DNA of 64,000 nt from an aff. Roholtiella sp. LEGE 12411 (GTDB taxonomy: Bacteria; Cyanobacteriota; Cyanobacteriia; Cyanobacteriales; Nostocaceae), in the NCBI RefSeq assembly GCF_015206995.1, contig NZ_JADEXR010000005.1, positions 20,122 through 84,121 of the forward strand. The letters are read 5' to 3'. The translations under genes and the position numbers were made by a program. Positions 26,447 to 35,314 of this stretch are shown in pieces. The first letter of the stretch is position 1; each line of letters starts with the position of its first letter. Under the pieces are notes generated by a model. That model was not told the DNA's origin, ran no database searches, and saw nothing but the letters and a program-made list of their open reading frames with translations.

Positions 26447-26498
26447 CAAGAATTTAGCAGTTATACCAATTCAATTCATGATTGCAACAAATCTCTGA

Positions 26499-26527
26499 GT
26501 AGAGACATTGAAATGCAACGTCTCTAC
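26499..26527. repeat. dispersed hairpin gtagagac, copy 2
   Basis: Arms gtagagacattg and caacgtctctac with one G-T wobble. It is the same element as at 13644-13672 and again lies shortly downstream of a gene end. Confidence 0.75.
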
Positions 26528-26684
26528 TGTCGCATTCTTTTTTCAAGATGGTATTACGTAAACCTGGTTCATTCAAAAAATTGTCTGTTCAGCCAGGTAC
26601 TTACGCGCGTCAGTCCTGAAACAGGAAATATACTTAATTTATGATAAACAAAATAATTTTCATACAGTCTCTATTTAGTCAAGC

Positions 26685-27110
26685 TTATTTGACTAGTTCT
26701 GGTAGAGTGGCTTCTAACTTGAGACAGTTAGCACCATTAACTTTCAATTGGTACTCTACCTTATCCATGAGACGATTCATAATCAACCAGCCATAACCAC
26801 CCTCTTGTTTTTCTAAAGGGTTCGGCGGATAATAGGTGGACATATCAAAGCCGTCGCCGTAGTCCCAAATTTCTATAGCAAGATCCCGGTTTTTCAGTTC
26901 CAAACGCAGTAAAACTGGCACATTTGGCTTGTCTTTGTGGGCATGACGTACTGCATTGGAATAGGCTTCCACCAAAGCTAGTCGCAAACGACTTGATTGT
27001 CGTGACCAATCTACGGACTCCCCTAGCTGGACTTTCAAGCATCCTAGCAACCAGTTTTCGACGATGTTAAGAAAATTCAAGTCACTTGGTACATGAAGCT
27101 CACTTTTCAT
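26685..27110 (-). CDS. RsbW-like serine kinase/anti-sigma factor
   Basis: HATPase_c protein of the RsbW/SpoIIAB type, 141 residues. N-box RLALVEAYSNAVRHAH, G1 box IWDYGDGFD and G2 box EGGYGWLIMNRLMD are present. Such kinases phosphorylate STAS-domain antagonists or bind a sigma factor. Its start is six bases... downstream of the phosphatase stop, with a GGAGG inside the phosphatase end, so the two form one operon and probably one partner-switch. No STAS protein is in the window. Confidence 0.9.
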   Translation of the reverse strand: MKSELHVPSDLNFLNIVENWLLGCLKVQLGESVDWSRQSSRLRLALVEAYSNAVRHAHKDKPNVPVLLRLELKNRDLAIEIWDYGDGFDMSTYYPPNPLEKQEGGYGWLIMNRLMDKVEYQLKVNGANCLKLEATLPELVK

Positions 27111-27113
27111 TAT

Positions 27114-28787
27114 TTACAAAACCTCCAATGAAAGTATAGTTTGATCATCTTCTTGAACGTGGTTATCTGCTTGGATGCGAGCTAGTAAATGGTTAAGAGA
27201 AAGAGGTTTGGGTGCTTCTTGTAAAAGTTGCCAAAGACCATCTTGATTCAGCATAGAACGGTTAACTGGCTCAACGCCACCCACGGCTTCTGCTGATACG
27301 CACAAATTATTTGATACCATTGCTTCCGTAATGCCGTCAGTCGTTAATAGCAATGTGTCTCCAGGGGTAAGAATCAAACGACCAGATTGTGCCTGCCACT
27401 TAGGTAAAATTCCCAAAGGAACGCTGCGTACTTTGAGGTAATTGGGTTCGTCCGCTACAGTGGCTTGACGTGACCACAACATTGGATAGATGTGACCAGC
27501 ATTGGTGTAGACGAGTTCTCTAGTGCTAGGGGTATAACAAGCCAATACAAGGGTAATAAAATAATTGTTGCTAATCAGGTCATCGCCTAGAGTGTAGTTA
27601 AGATTTTGCATGACCACATTCGGCTCGGCTGGTGCTTCTTGAGATAATTCCCGTCGCAACACTGAAATGATACTAGCCATGAATAAAGCCGCTGGAACGC
27701 CCTTACCAGAAACGTCACCGACCGCTAACCACAAGTTACCTTTGGGATGGACAAAAACTTCAAAAAAATCTCCTCCGACTTCCCTAGCCGGGTAGCAGCA
27801 GGCTTGCACCTTTACACCTTTGATATCAGGTAAACTTTGGCGTAGTAGGTTGATTTGGATTTGGCGGGCAACTTCCAACTCAGCTTTGATCTGCTGTTGC
27901 TTTTCCTGAAGGCGCTGGTAGAGTTTTGCTTGGGACAGGGCTAAAGCTGCTTGTTCGGCAACACCTGCAATTAGTTGGATGTCTTCGTCTTGCCAAGGGC
28001 GATCGCGTCCCCATTGGTGGAGAGCAAGCACAGCAAGCAGATCTTGCTGGTAGCTAAGTGGTACGACCAGATGATGATATGGGTTGCCGTTGTGTGTATT
28101 TTGAGTAAGTTGATAATCACGGGTTTCCAGAACTTTTTCAATTAAAAGACTGGTGTCAAAGAAGCTATCAGATACATCTGATTTAGGATCATGGTACAAG
28201 AATCTATCTTGTGTCAGGCGATCGCCCTCTACTGGTCTAAGTAAGCAACTAGTTGCTTCAAATGTTTGTCCAATGGTTGCTACAGTCTTTTGCAGCATAC
28301 TATCGTAGTCTAAAGACTCCCGAATTGCTGTTGTCACTGCATTAAACAAAGATTCTCGCCGCAGGGCCCGGCGCAACTCCCGCGTGCGTTTCTTAACTAC
28401 GCGATATGTATCAGTGGCTTGCTCAACTAACGCTCTGAGCCGTTCTGGACTCCAGGGTTTGGTAATGTACTTAAATACCTGACCAGAGTTAATCGCGTCC
28501 ACCAAATCTTCAACATCAGTAAAACCAGTTAACAAAATGCGAATAGTATCGGGAAAACGCTCAACTGTGCGACTGAAAAATTCTGTGCCATTCATTTCTG
28601 GCATTCTTTGGTCAGAGATAATTACAGCCATTTCGCCAACTTTCTCCAAGATTTCCAGGGCATCACGAGCATGATTTGCTTTATGTACCTCAAAATCTCG
28701 CCGAAAAGTACGGTAGAGTAAATCTAAGTTATCTAGCTCATCGTCTACCACCATGAGCTTAAGTTTTTGTACCTCTGTTTCAGTCAT
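27114..28787 (-). CDS. response regulator-GAF-PP2C (RsbU/SpoIIE-like) phosphatase
   Basis: Signal-controlled serine phosphatase. The receiver domain (LKLMVVDDELDNLDLLYR, phospho-Asp in VIISDQRMPEMNG, Lys in YITKPW) is followed by a GAF domain (about 165-310), a short coiled coil (QRLQEKQQQIKAELEVARQIQ) and a PP2C/SpoIIE domain. The phosphatase has the metal-binding GGDFFEVF, AVGDVSGKGVPAALFMA, TNAGH and LLLTTDGITEA motifs. It likely dephosphorylates an antagonist that the downstream RsbW-like kinase phosphorylates. ATG 28787 is preferred; an in-frame TTG lies 21 codons upstream. Confidence 0.93.
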   Translation of the reverse strand: MTETEVQKLKLMVVDDELDNLDLLYRTFRRDFEVHKANHARDALEILEKVGEMAVIISDQRMPEMNGTEFFSRTVERFPDTIRILLTGFTDVEDLVDAINSGQVFKYITKPWSPERLRALVEQATDTYRVVKKRTRELRRALRRESLFNAVTTAIRESLDYDSMLQKTVATIGQTFEATSCLLRPVEGDRLTQDRFLYHDPKSDVSDSFFDTSLLIEKVLETRDYQLTQNTHNGNPYHHLVVPLSYQQDLLAVLALHQWGRDRPWQDEDIQLIAGVAEQAALALSQAKLYQRLQEKQQQIKAELEVARQIQINLLRQSLPDIKGVKVQACCYPAREVGGDFFEVFVHPKGNLWLAVGDVSGKGVPAALFMASIISVLRRELSQEAPAEPNVVMQNLNYTLGDDLISNNYFITLVLACYTPSTRELVYTNAGHIYPMLWSRQATVADEPNYLKVRSVPLGILPKWQAQSGRLILTPGDTLLLTTDGITEAMVSNNLCVSAEAVGGVEPVNRSMLNQDGLWQLLQEAPKPLSLNHLLARIQADNHVQEDDQTILSLEVL

Positions 28788-28921
28788 ATCTGACTTTATT
28801 TTTTCAATAGTTGAATGGCGAGATAGTGCAATGTTTATCTCACCTGACAATCAACAAAAAATTAAGAACTAATCATTCTCAACAGTTATCAGTTATCGAT
28901 AACTGTTCACTGAATTTAACC

Positions 28922-29641
28922 CTATCCCACCAAACCAGAACGCAAAGCACGGACTGCTGCTTGGGTACGGTCATCGGCACATAGTTTGTTTAAAATATTG
29001 CGGACGTGAGTTTTAACAGTCCCAACAGTGATGTAAAGTCTTTCCGCAATAACTGCATTACTACAACCTTCGACAATCAACTGTAACACTTCCAATTCTC
29101 TTTCTGTCAGGGTGTATGGCTCAATTCCTTCCAGATTGTCCACATAATCAGGGTTAGAAGCAATGGTCTTGCTATCCAAAAAAGCCGATTCCGGCTTAGG
29201 GGGATTTTGTTGAGCTTGTTGTAATACAATTCGGGCGATCGCTGGATCGATCCAGGCGTTGCCATTGTAAGTTACTCGCACTGCATCCAGCAAATTATCG
29301 AACTTAATATCTTTCATACAGTAGGAGTCTGCTCCAGCTGCAAAAGCTGCTAACACCGCTTCTTTGTTATCGCGCAATGTTAAGATTAATATCTTCGTTC
29401 TTAACTCTTGCCCATTAACGGTAGATTTCACCTCCCGTGTCAGTTCAATGCCATCCTTACCTGGTAAACCAATATCTATAATTGCAATATCTGGTTGTAG
29501 CATTTTTAACATCTTTAACCCTTCAGCAGCATTGGCGGCTTCTCCTACAATTTCAATTTCTTCTCTTTGCAGTAATGCTGTCCGAATACCCACACGAGTT
29601 AGGTCATGATCTTCAATCAGAGCGATACGAATTTTACTCAT
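28922..29641 (-). CDS. NarL/LuxR-type response regulator
   Basis: Two-domain transcription regulator: receiver (ALIEDHDLTRVGIRTAL, phospho-Asp in DIAIIDIGLPGKDG, then ILTLRD and YCMKDI) and a C-terminal LuxR-type HTH (LTERELEVLQLIVEGCSNAVIAERL...TVKTHVRNILNKL). The linker of about 50 residues is longer than usual. It lies upstream of the REC-GAF-PP2C gene on the same strand, 134 bases apart, so the three may belong to one pathway. No histidine kinase is adjacent. Confidence 0.93.
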   Translation of the reverse strand: MSKIRIALIEDHDLTRVGIRTALLQREEIEIVGEAANAAEGLKMLKMLQPDIAIIDIGLPGKDGIELTREVKSTVNGQELRTKILILTLRDNKEAVLAAFAAGADSYCMKDIKFDNLLDAVRVTYNGNAWIDPAIARIVLQQAQQNPPKPESAFLDSKTIASNPDYVDNLEGIEPYTLTERELEVLQLIVEGCSNAVIAERLYITVGTVKTHVRNILNKLCADDRTQAAVRALRSGLVG

Positions 29642-30404
29642 AGCCAACTTCAGCCCGTTACCCTACCTTAACTGTAAAATTGAGTTTACTGGAAAGTCTG
29701 AATAGACGCAGATTAAATGCATCTGTACAAATACGTAGAAATATGTTTTAAAAAAGCTAATACTTAGGGGCATTGCCAGTGCCACAGCCATTCATTCCCC
29801 TATGTGAACATTACACTTCAGTAATAAAATCAAGGTTTGTTTACCCAAACTACAAGCACCCAAGACCAATTAGTGTAATTCTGGTTTATACTGTTGCAGA
29901 TTTTACTTACTCAAATAGCGAGATAGTACAAGCTATATTCGATAACTGTGTAAGCACGTAAAGAACGCCGCACCCTTAACACATGCCCTTTGGGGGGGCT
30001 GGTCGCATTAATTCTCTTATAGAGGCTGTTGTTCACCTCCTTCGCTAAGAAGAGTATACTGGCTCAGGTGAGGCGGAATTATATTTGTGAGAAATTTCTT
30101 GCCTACTTTCGATTTAACAAATGCGATCGCAGAGTCTCTCTAAAGGAAAATCGGGTTCTCAGACGTTTCTCAAAGATCAGCACCTAAGTATTATTTTTGA
30201 AAATCAGACAACGATTTTTACCAAAACAAACTGTATACAGTTTTATTCCTGCCAGTTAAATCACTTAGCGGAAATAAACTATATATATTACATTATGACC
30301 GTACCCAACTATCTGTTACTAAAATTACAATCTACAACAGATAAAAAAATTTGATAAACTAACGTTCGAGAGAATCTGGCGTGATGCTAATTAAAAAGTA
30401 GGCT
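29642..30404. other. intergenic stretch, 763 bases
   Basis: Divergent spacer. Two short plus-strand frames (29773-29961 and 30121-30354) have no ribosome-binding site or recognisable content and are not called. Around 29990-30075 there is a G7 run followed by a loose inverted repeat (cacctcc ... ggtgagg) that could be a transcript leader or small RNA. There is no firm call. Confidence 0.45.
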
Positions 30405-31160
30405 ATGTCTAAACCGCCTAAAGCGTTTTCGGTGTTGGGGATACCAGTTCATGTAATGACTAACTATCCAGGCTGGTTGTTAGAATGCCTGCACGCAGGC
30501 AGAGGAACTCATGTTGTAACGCTCAATGCAGAAATGACCATGCAAGCAGAGCAAAATAAATCACTAGCTCAAGTTATTCACAATGCCGAGTTAGTGATTC
30601 CTGATGGAGCAGGGGTTGTTTTGTATTTGCGGTGGCTGTTATGGCAAAAAGTGCAACGTTTTCCAGGGATTGAACTAGCAGAAAAACTTTTGCAAGAACT
30701 TGGGCAAAAAAAGGAAGGAACAAAAGTATTTTTTTATGGAGGAGCACCTGGAGTGGCTGCAAATGCGGCAGAATTTTGGCAGCAGCAGATTCCAGATTTG
30801 AACATAGTAGGTACTCACTCAGGCTACCATTCTTCAGAAGAAGAAACACAATTGCGACAAACTTTCACTCAATTGCAGCCACAAGTAATTTTTGTCGGCT
30901 TGGGAGTGCCACGCCAAGAGTTGTGGATTGCTAAAAATCGGCATTTGTGTCCCCAAGCGATTTGGATTGGTGTTGGTGGGAGTTTCGATATTTGGTCGGG
31001 AACAAAAACTCGCGCTCCAGCCTGGTTAGGAAATAATAATTTGGAATGGTTGTATCGACTTTATCAAGAACCTTGGCGTTGGCGGCGGATGCTAGCTTTA
31101 CCAATGTTTGCTGTGAAAGCCTTTGTTTATCGCTTGACTGCAAGGGGTGCAATTGGTTAA
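30405..31160 (+). CDS. WecG/TagA/CpsF-family glycosyltransferase, copy 1
   Basis: GT26 transferase that adds a sugar (classically N-acetylmannosaminuronic acid or ManNAc) to an undecaprenyl-linked GlcNAc at the cytoplasmic membrane. Family motifs are VTLNAEMTMQAEQN, IPDGAGVV, VFFYGGAPG, FVGLGVPRQELWI and IWIGVGGSFDIWSG. The C-terminal arm ends in Arg-rich LEWLYRLYQEPWRWRRM, the usual membrane-association region. It is followed by a terminator and the FtsE-like gene. A second member at 47607 heads the polysaccharide locus. Confidence 0.93.
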   Translation: MSKPPKAFSVLGIPVHVMTNYPGWLLECLHAGRGTHVVTLNAEMTMQAEQNKSLAQVIHNAELVIPDGAGVVLYLRWLLWQKVQRFPGIELAEKLLQELGQKKEGTKVFFYGGAPGVAANAAEFWQQQIPDLNIVGTHSGYHSSEEETQLRQTFTQLQPQVIFVGLGVPRQELWIAKNRHLCPQAIWIGVGGSFDIWSGTKTRAPAWLGNNNLEWLYRLYQEPWRWRRMLALPMFAVKAFVYRLTARGAIG

Positions 31161-31240
31161 GAGTGCTGAGTAATGAGTGTTATTACTGAGTTGTTAGTGA
31201 AGTCCTCAAAAAAATTTAAATTTTCGTTGTTAGATTTAAG

Positions 31241-31275
31241 ATTCCCAGGATAAACCTGGGAATCCTTATTTTGGA
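31241..31275 (+). terminator. Rho-independent terminator
   Basis: Perfect 9-bp stem ATTCCCAGG/CCTGGGAAT, 5-base loop, then ccttatttt. It separates the glycosyltransferase gene from the ABC ATPase gene. Confidence 0.75.
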
Positions 31276-31331
31276 GAGTTTAAATCTAAGCCCTCAAGCT
31301 ATTTGGTTGTGGGTATGAGGAATATTTAAAA

Positions 31332-32075
31332 ATGCCAGCATTAACAACTCCAGGAAGAACTAAATCTGTTCATCAAGAGGGCAGTGAAACTCAACAACAC
31401 ACTGATAGCACTACTGCAAAGGTACAATTGCTCTCTGTAACAAAGACTTATACTAACGGCTGTCACACTTTGTTGGATGCAAACTTGGAGGTAAAAAAAG
31501 GAGAATTTCTATTTATTACAGGAGCGAGTGGTTCTGGTAAATCAACGCTCTTGAAAATGCTGTATGGTCAAGAGTTAGCAACGCAGGGACAAGTAATTGT
31601 TGATGAATGTAACGTAGCAGCTTTAAGAGGCGATCGCTTATCATCATTACGGCGACGTATTGGCATTGTGTTTCAAGACTATAAACTAATTCCTCAACGC
31701 ACAGTCGCGGAAAATGTAACTTTTGTGCTGCAAGCTCAAGGGTATACCCGTAAGGAAATTCAACGACGCTTAGAACCAACCTTGAAATTGGTAGGTTTGC
31801 TGACTAAAGCTGACTGCTTTCCAGATCAACTTTCTGGAGGAGAGCAACAGAGGGTGAGTATTGCGCGGGCGATAGTCGGAACACCACCGTTGCTGTTGGC
31901 GGATGAGCCAACTGGAAATCTCGATCCAGATAATTCTTGGCAAGTAATACAGATTCTCCAGAAGTTAAATTCTTTTGGAGCTACAGTAATCATCACCACT
32001 CATGATGAACAATTAGTCCGGCGTTGCAATCATCCAGTAGTGCAAGTTCGTAATGGGCGGCTGTCTCGAAAATAG
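31332..32075 (+). CDS. ftsE: FtsE-like ABC ATPase
   Basis: ABC ATPase of the FtsE type, which with FtsX controls peptidoglycan hydrolases during division. Walker A GASGSGKSTLLK, Q-loop FQDYKLIP, signature LSGGEQQRVSIARA, Walker [13 protein letters not shown] and H-loop ITTHDE are present. An N-terminal extension of about 30 polar residues is unusual for FtsE. No ftsX lies next to it; the minus-strand neighbour is a different membrane protein. GAGGAA precedes the ATG. A LolD-like role cannot be excluded. Confidence 0.8.
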   Translation: MPALTTPGRTKSVHQEGSETQQHTDSTTAKVQLLSVTKTYTNGCHTLLDANLEVKKGEFLFITGASGSGKSTLLKMLYGQELATQGQVIVDECNVAALRGDRLSSLRRRIGIVFQDYKLIPQRTVAENVTFVLQAQGYTRKEIQRRLEPTLKLVGLLTKADCFPDQLSGGEQQRVSIARAIVGTPPLLLADEPTGNLDPDNSWQVIQILQKLNSFGATVIITTHDEQLVRRCNHPVVQVRNGRLSRK

Positions 32076-32109
32076 TCAAGGGTTAAGGGTCAAGAGTCAA
32101 GGGTCAAAA
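32075..32109. repeat. heptanucleotide tandem repeat (gtcaagg)5
   Basis: Five 7-base units (gtcaagg, gttaagg, gtcaaga, gtcaagg, gtcaaaa). The first base is the last base of the ftsE-like stop codon. The units from 32090 encode the last residues and stop of the opposite-strand gene. The same heptamer recurs inside the element at 38055-38244. Confidence 0.85.
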
Positions 32110-32863
32110 ATTGTGGACTTTTAACTTTGAGTAGCGGAATGGTTGTGCTAGATGCTAGTCCTTGCAAGCGATCCAAAGCTTGTAAACTCTCGAAAGCTGC
32201 CTCTCGAATTACTGTTTCTTCCTCTCGTCTGAGTAGAAGTTGCAAGCATTCAACAACACCTTGCTGTGCGGAGGCATCAACTTGCTTACGGGCGATAAAT
32301 TTAGTTAGTTGACGCAGGGCTATCAAACGTTTTAAGGGGTCTTTTTCTGTTAAGTTGACCAACAATTGATCAAGGTGGTCTTCTTCTCGATTTCCATAAA
32401 GGCTGACGATTTGCCACACCAACAAAAATAAAGTTACCAGCGTCCCCACGCCTTGCACAATAGCACCAGCGGCAATCCAGGCACTGTGGGAATCAACCCA
32501 GATGGCAGCTGCCATATAAGTACTGACAGTAGCCAGTCCACCGCTACCTACGGCTAAAGCTAACCGACGGTTTGAACCGTTTAAAAATTTACGTATTTCG
32601 AGCCAGTGTAATTGCCAGTTCCACTCCTGCATCGAGTAAACGAATACCATTACCCCAACGCCAATTAAGAGTGCCAACAGCAGTTTCCAGTTCCACAACA
32701 GCATAGCAACGACGATTGACAGGAACCCAAGAACGCCTCCAGGCTCAGACAAACGCTTGAAAGTTCTTTGCTTTGTGGCTCCTCTTCCCGTCTTAAACTC
32801 TGGAAGCGACCAGTTGGGGATCTGGTTGAGCAATTGCCGCCAAGAAGACGAAGCCTGTGTCAC
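32090..32863 (-). CDS. membrane protein with C-terminal armadillo/HEAT-like region
   Basis: 257 residues. A basic N-terminus is followed by hydrophobic segments (FLSIVVAMLLWNWKLLLALLIGVGVMVF as a paired span, LATVSTYMAAAIWV, IVQGVGTLVTLFLLVWQIV). A soluble C-terminus of about 100 residues resembles a HEAT/armadillo repeat (DPLKRLIALRQLTKFI, IREAAFESLQALDRL). It is a cyanobacterial protein of unknown role. Its last residues (LTLDS) and stop lie inside the heptamer repeat, so the C-terminus may be shaped by repeat expansion. It is convergent with the ftsE-like gene. Confidence 0.7.
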   Translation of the reverse strand: MTQASSSWRQLLNQIPNWSLPEFKTGRGATKQRTFKRLSEPGGVLGFLSIVVAMLLWNWKLLLALLIGVGVMVFVYSMQEWNWQLHWLEIRKFLNGSNRRLALAVGSGGLATVSTYMAAAIWVDSHSAWIAAGAIVQGVGTLVTLFLLVWQIVSLYGNREEDHLDQLLVNLTEKDPLKRLIALRQLTKFIARKQVDASAQQGVVECLQLLLRREEETVIREAAFESLQALDRLQGLASSTTIPLLKVKSPQFLTLDS

Positions 32864-33120
32864 AGTGTTTACCTACTTGATTACAAGACTACTAAATGTA
32901 TAAGTTTTACCAGGAATTAGGAAAGGCTGAAAGATAAAGAGTGTTCGGCGTAGTTTTTGTAGGGTAAGTGTTCTCAAAGACTAGGCTGAAATCTAGTACT
33001 TCATGCTTTAATATTTTCCTAATACACAGGTATGTAATTGACAATCAATAATACTCTACAAGAATACCTGGACTGGGGCGAGTAAGAGCAATTTTGTGAC
33101 TGAGTTTTTAGAGTTTTAAG

Positions 33121-33705
33121 TTAAAAACAAAAATGGAAGTCATCAAGGGTGAATTGACCATCAAAAGCACAGAAGGTAACACTGTAGATGTTGTTCGCTG
33201 TTACAGATAATAAAGTATTGGGTGGTATTGCCGAGTCAGAATTGGCTAGGTTCGCTGCTGGTAGCACAGCTTGGGTAAGCAATTGGCGATCGCGATCGTA
33301 GGCAGAAAGCACTAGCCGTTGCGAACTAGTAACAAAGGTACTAACCGAGTTAACAGGACGCAAGAAAGTAGCTTCTAAAAATCCGCTTTTGGGCGCTCCC
33401 ATTAAGACTGTCAGCCCTGAATGGGCCGGAAACGCTGGATTCGATGGCTGTATTGCTAAAGAATTGTGAAAAATGATTCCCCAATGCTCATACTGCTGCT
33501 CCACGGCTTCAAAACATTTCAAATCTTCCAAGTTTAAACAAATACAAGAAGGTACAGCTACCTTAGCGCCCTCAACAGCTTGCTTAACCTGGCCTCGCCA
33601 AGCTGAAGTTATAACTTCGCCTTGCATATTACAGTTGCCAAGCGTAAATTTAGCCTTTTCAACCGTTGGCACTTTATTTGATTGAAGAGTAGCCTGTTTT
33701 ACCAT
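33121..33705 (-). CDS. unknown protein, 194 aa, probably beta-rich
   Basis: I do not recognise a family. There is no signal peptide. The composition and strand-like hydrophobic alternation (HSGLTVLMGAPKSGFLEATFL, NNIYSVTFCAFDGQFTLDDF) suggest a beta-sandwich. Six Cys residues are scattered, including CICLNLEDLKCF. The start is the ATG before VKQATLQSNK. It stands alone between long spacers. Codon use looks normal for the window, so it is probably a real gene. Confidence 0.6.
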   Translation of the reverse strand: MVKQATLQSNKVPTVEKAKFTLGNCNMQGEVITSAWRGQVKQAVEGAKVAVPSCICLNLEDLKCFEAVEQQYEHWGIIFHNSLAIQPSNPAFPAHSGLTVLMGAPKSGFLEATFLRPVNSVSTFVTSSQRLVLSAYDRDRQLLTQAVLPAANLANSDSAIPPNTLLSVTANNIYSVTFCAFDGQFTLDDFHFCF

Positions 33706-34154
33706 GACATCCCGCCTTAACCGTAGAGAATCATCAGATTAGTAATTACATCAAAAGATATTCTTTCTATATACATAACTAGAATTAATAACTTATCAAG
33801 ATAAGCGTTTTGACTATTACTGATGCTTAAAACTAACCGTGAGGTTTCTGATAGATAGAGTACCATAAAAAGCTCATAGGCTATTCCCACCTTAGTAATA
33901 GTGGCTACTAGCATAAAACCTTGTAGCATAGTATTTACAACGTAAATTTCTGGTTTGTTGTGAAAAAAAATCGTTAAATCTTTACAAGTAATCGAGTGAT
34001 TTTACATCTACTTAATCTAGACGGTAATGATAGGTTTGGGAGTAATAATTTGATCGATACAATGATTAGGGACTTTTAACTCAACAGGTAGTAGTCTGGA
34101 GTGATACAAGTATCACCTGTTCTAAATAATTACCGTAGTAAACAAAAAATACTT
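33706..34154. other. intergenic stretch, 449 bases
   Basis: Divergent spacer, AT-rich. A minus-strand frame at 33717-33929 lacks a ribosome-binding site and recognisable content and is not called. The plus-strand hydrolase frame is open back to a GTG at 34101. Confidence 0.45.
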
Positions 34155-35051
34155 ATGTTTCAGCCACAGGGATTTGAGCAACGCTCGATAAATACCTCAC
34201 TAGGTAGAATGACGTATTATACTGCCGCTGGCTCACCTTGGCAGGATGATGTGACTGCAAAAGATGACCGAGAAACTTTGGTGTTTCTGCACGGCTTTGG
34301 TGGTGGGTCTTCTGCTTACGAGTGGTCGAAAGTTTATCCCGCCTTTGCTGCTGAATATCGGATTATTGCACCAGATTTAATCGGCTGGGGTAGGTCTGAG
34401 CATCCTCCCCGGAATTATAAAATTGAGGATTACATAACAACGCTTCGTGAATTCTTCGAGCAGACTTGTACAGGGCCAGTCACAGCGATCGCTTCTTCTC
34501 TGACCGCAGCGTTTACAATTCGAGTAGCGATCGCTCATCCTGATTTATTCAAGTCTTTGATTCTCGCCACTCCCGCCGGACTTTCTGACTTTGGCGAAGA
34601 TTACACCCGGAGCTTTTTTGCTCAGTTAGTCAGCGTTCCAGTTGTTGACCGCTTGCTGTACAGCACTGGAATTGCCACTAGCGGGGGTATCCGCGGCTTT
34701 TTAGAGCAAAGGCAATTCGCCGAGCCTAATCGAATATACCAAGAAATCGTAGATGCTTATCTACAATCCGCTCAGCAGCCTAATGCTGAGTATGCAGCAC
34801 TGTCTTTTGTCCGCGGCGATTTGTGCTTTGATTTATCCCTTTACATTCAACAGTTAACAACTCCCACCGCCATTATTTGGGGACAAAAATCTGAATTTAC
34901 AGGGCCTTCCATAGGTCGCCGTCTTGCCGAAATTAATCCCCAAGCGATCCGATTTTTTCAACAGTTGGAAGATGTGGGTTTAACACCACAGTTAGAATTA
35001 CCAGCAGTGACAATTGGGTTAATTCGCCGATTTTTGCCTTTGCTTAATTAG
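34155..35051 (+). CDS. alpha/beta hydrolase, atypical nucleophile elbow
   Basis: Alpha/beta-hydrolase-fold protein with oxyanion motif FLHGFGGGSSAYEW and the strand/turn IIAPDLIGWGRSEHPP typical of haloalkane dehalogenase/epoxide hydrolase-like enzymes. The expected G-x-S-x-G elbow reads A-S-S-L-T (in TAIASSLTAAFTI), so the first and last glycines are replaced. A Ser is still present at the nucleophile position. Late motifs are IWGQKSEF and a C-terminal region without an obvious catalytic His. It may be catalytically weak or diverged. A GTG 18 codons upstream is an alternative start. Confidence 0.8.
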   Translation: MFQPQGFEQRSINTSLGRMTYYTAAGSPWQDDVTAKDDRETLVFLHGFGGGSSAYEWSKVYPAFAAEYRIIAPDLIGWGRSEHPPRNYKIEDYITTLREFFEQTCTGPVTAIASSLTAAFTIRVAIAHPDLFKSLILATPAGLSDFGEDYTRSFFAQLVSVPVVDRLLYSTGIATSGGIRGFLEQRQFAEPNRIYQEIVDAYLQSAQQPNAEYAALSFVRGDLCFDLSLYIQQLTTPTAIIWGQKSEFTGPSIGRRLAEINPQAIRFFQQLEDVGLTPQLELPAVTIGLIRRFLPLLN

Positions 35052-35204
35052 TGATTTGACAATGAGTTCATGGCAAATGATAACTGACATATTTTGAGAT
35101 TTTGGATAAAAAAGACAATATCTAATGATGGGAAAAAACCCTAGTTTAAACTAAGGTAAAATAGTCAGTTCTCAAAACCAAATCCACATAAGTGGAGCAT
35201 ATTC

Positions 35205-35236
35205 AGCCTGGGTCGGTCGCCAGGCTTTGTTTGTTT
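35205..35236 (+). terminator. Rho-independent terminator
   Basis: Stem AGCCTGG/CCAGGCT, 8-base loop, then ttgtttgttt. It lies about 150 bases after the plus-strand hydrolase. Confidence 0.8.
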
Positions 35237-35314
35237 AGCCCCGACTATAATCTCTGTGTAAGGTTTTAAGGGGCTATAACTGCTTACTAATAGCTCTCAT
35301 TTAAGCTATTTTAC

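Noticed and set aside
29773..30354. Two short plus-strand frames in the divergent spacer
   Set aside because: No ribosome-binding site, start-codon context or recognisable protein content.
33717..33929. 70-codon minus-strand hydrophobic frame
   Set aside because: Low-complexity AT-rich spacer without a ribosome-binding site; probably chance.
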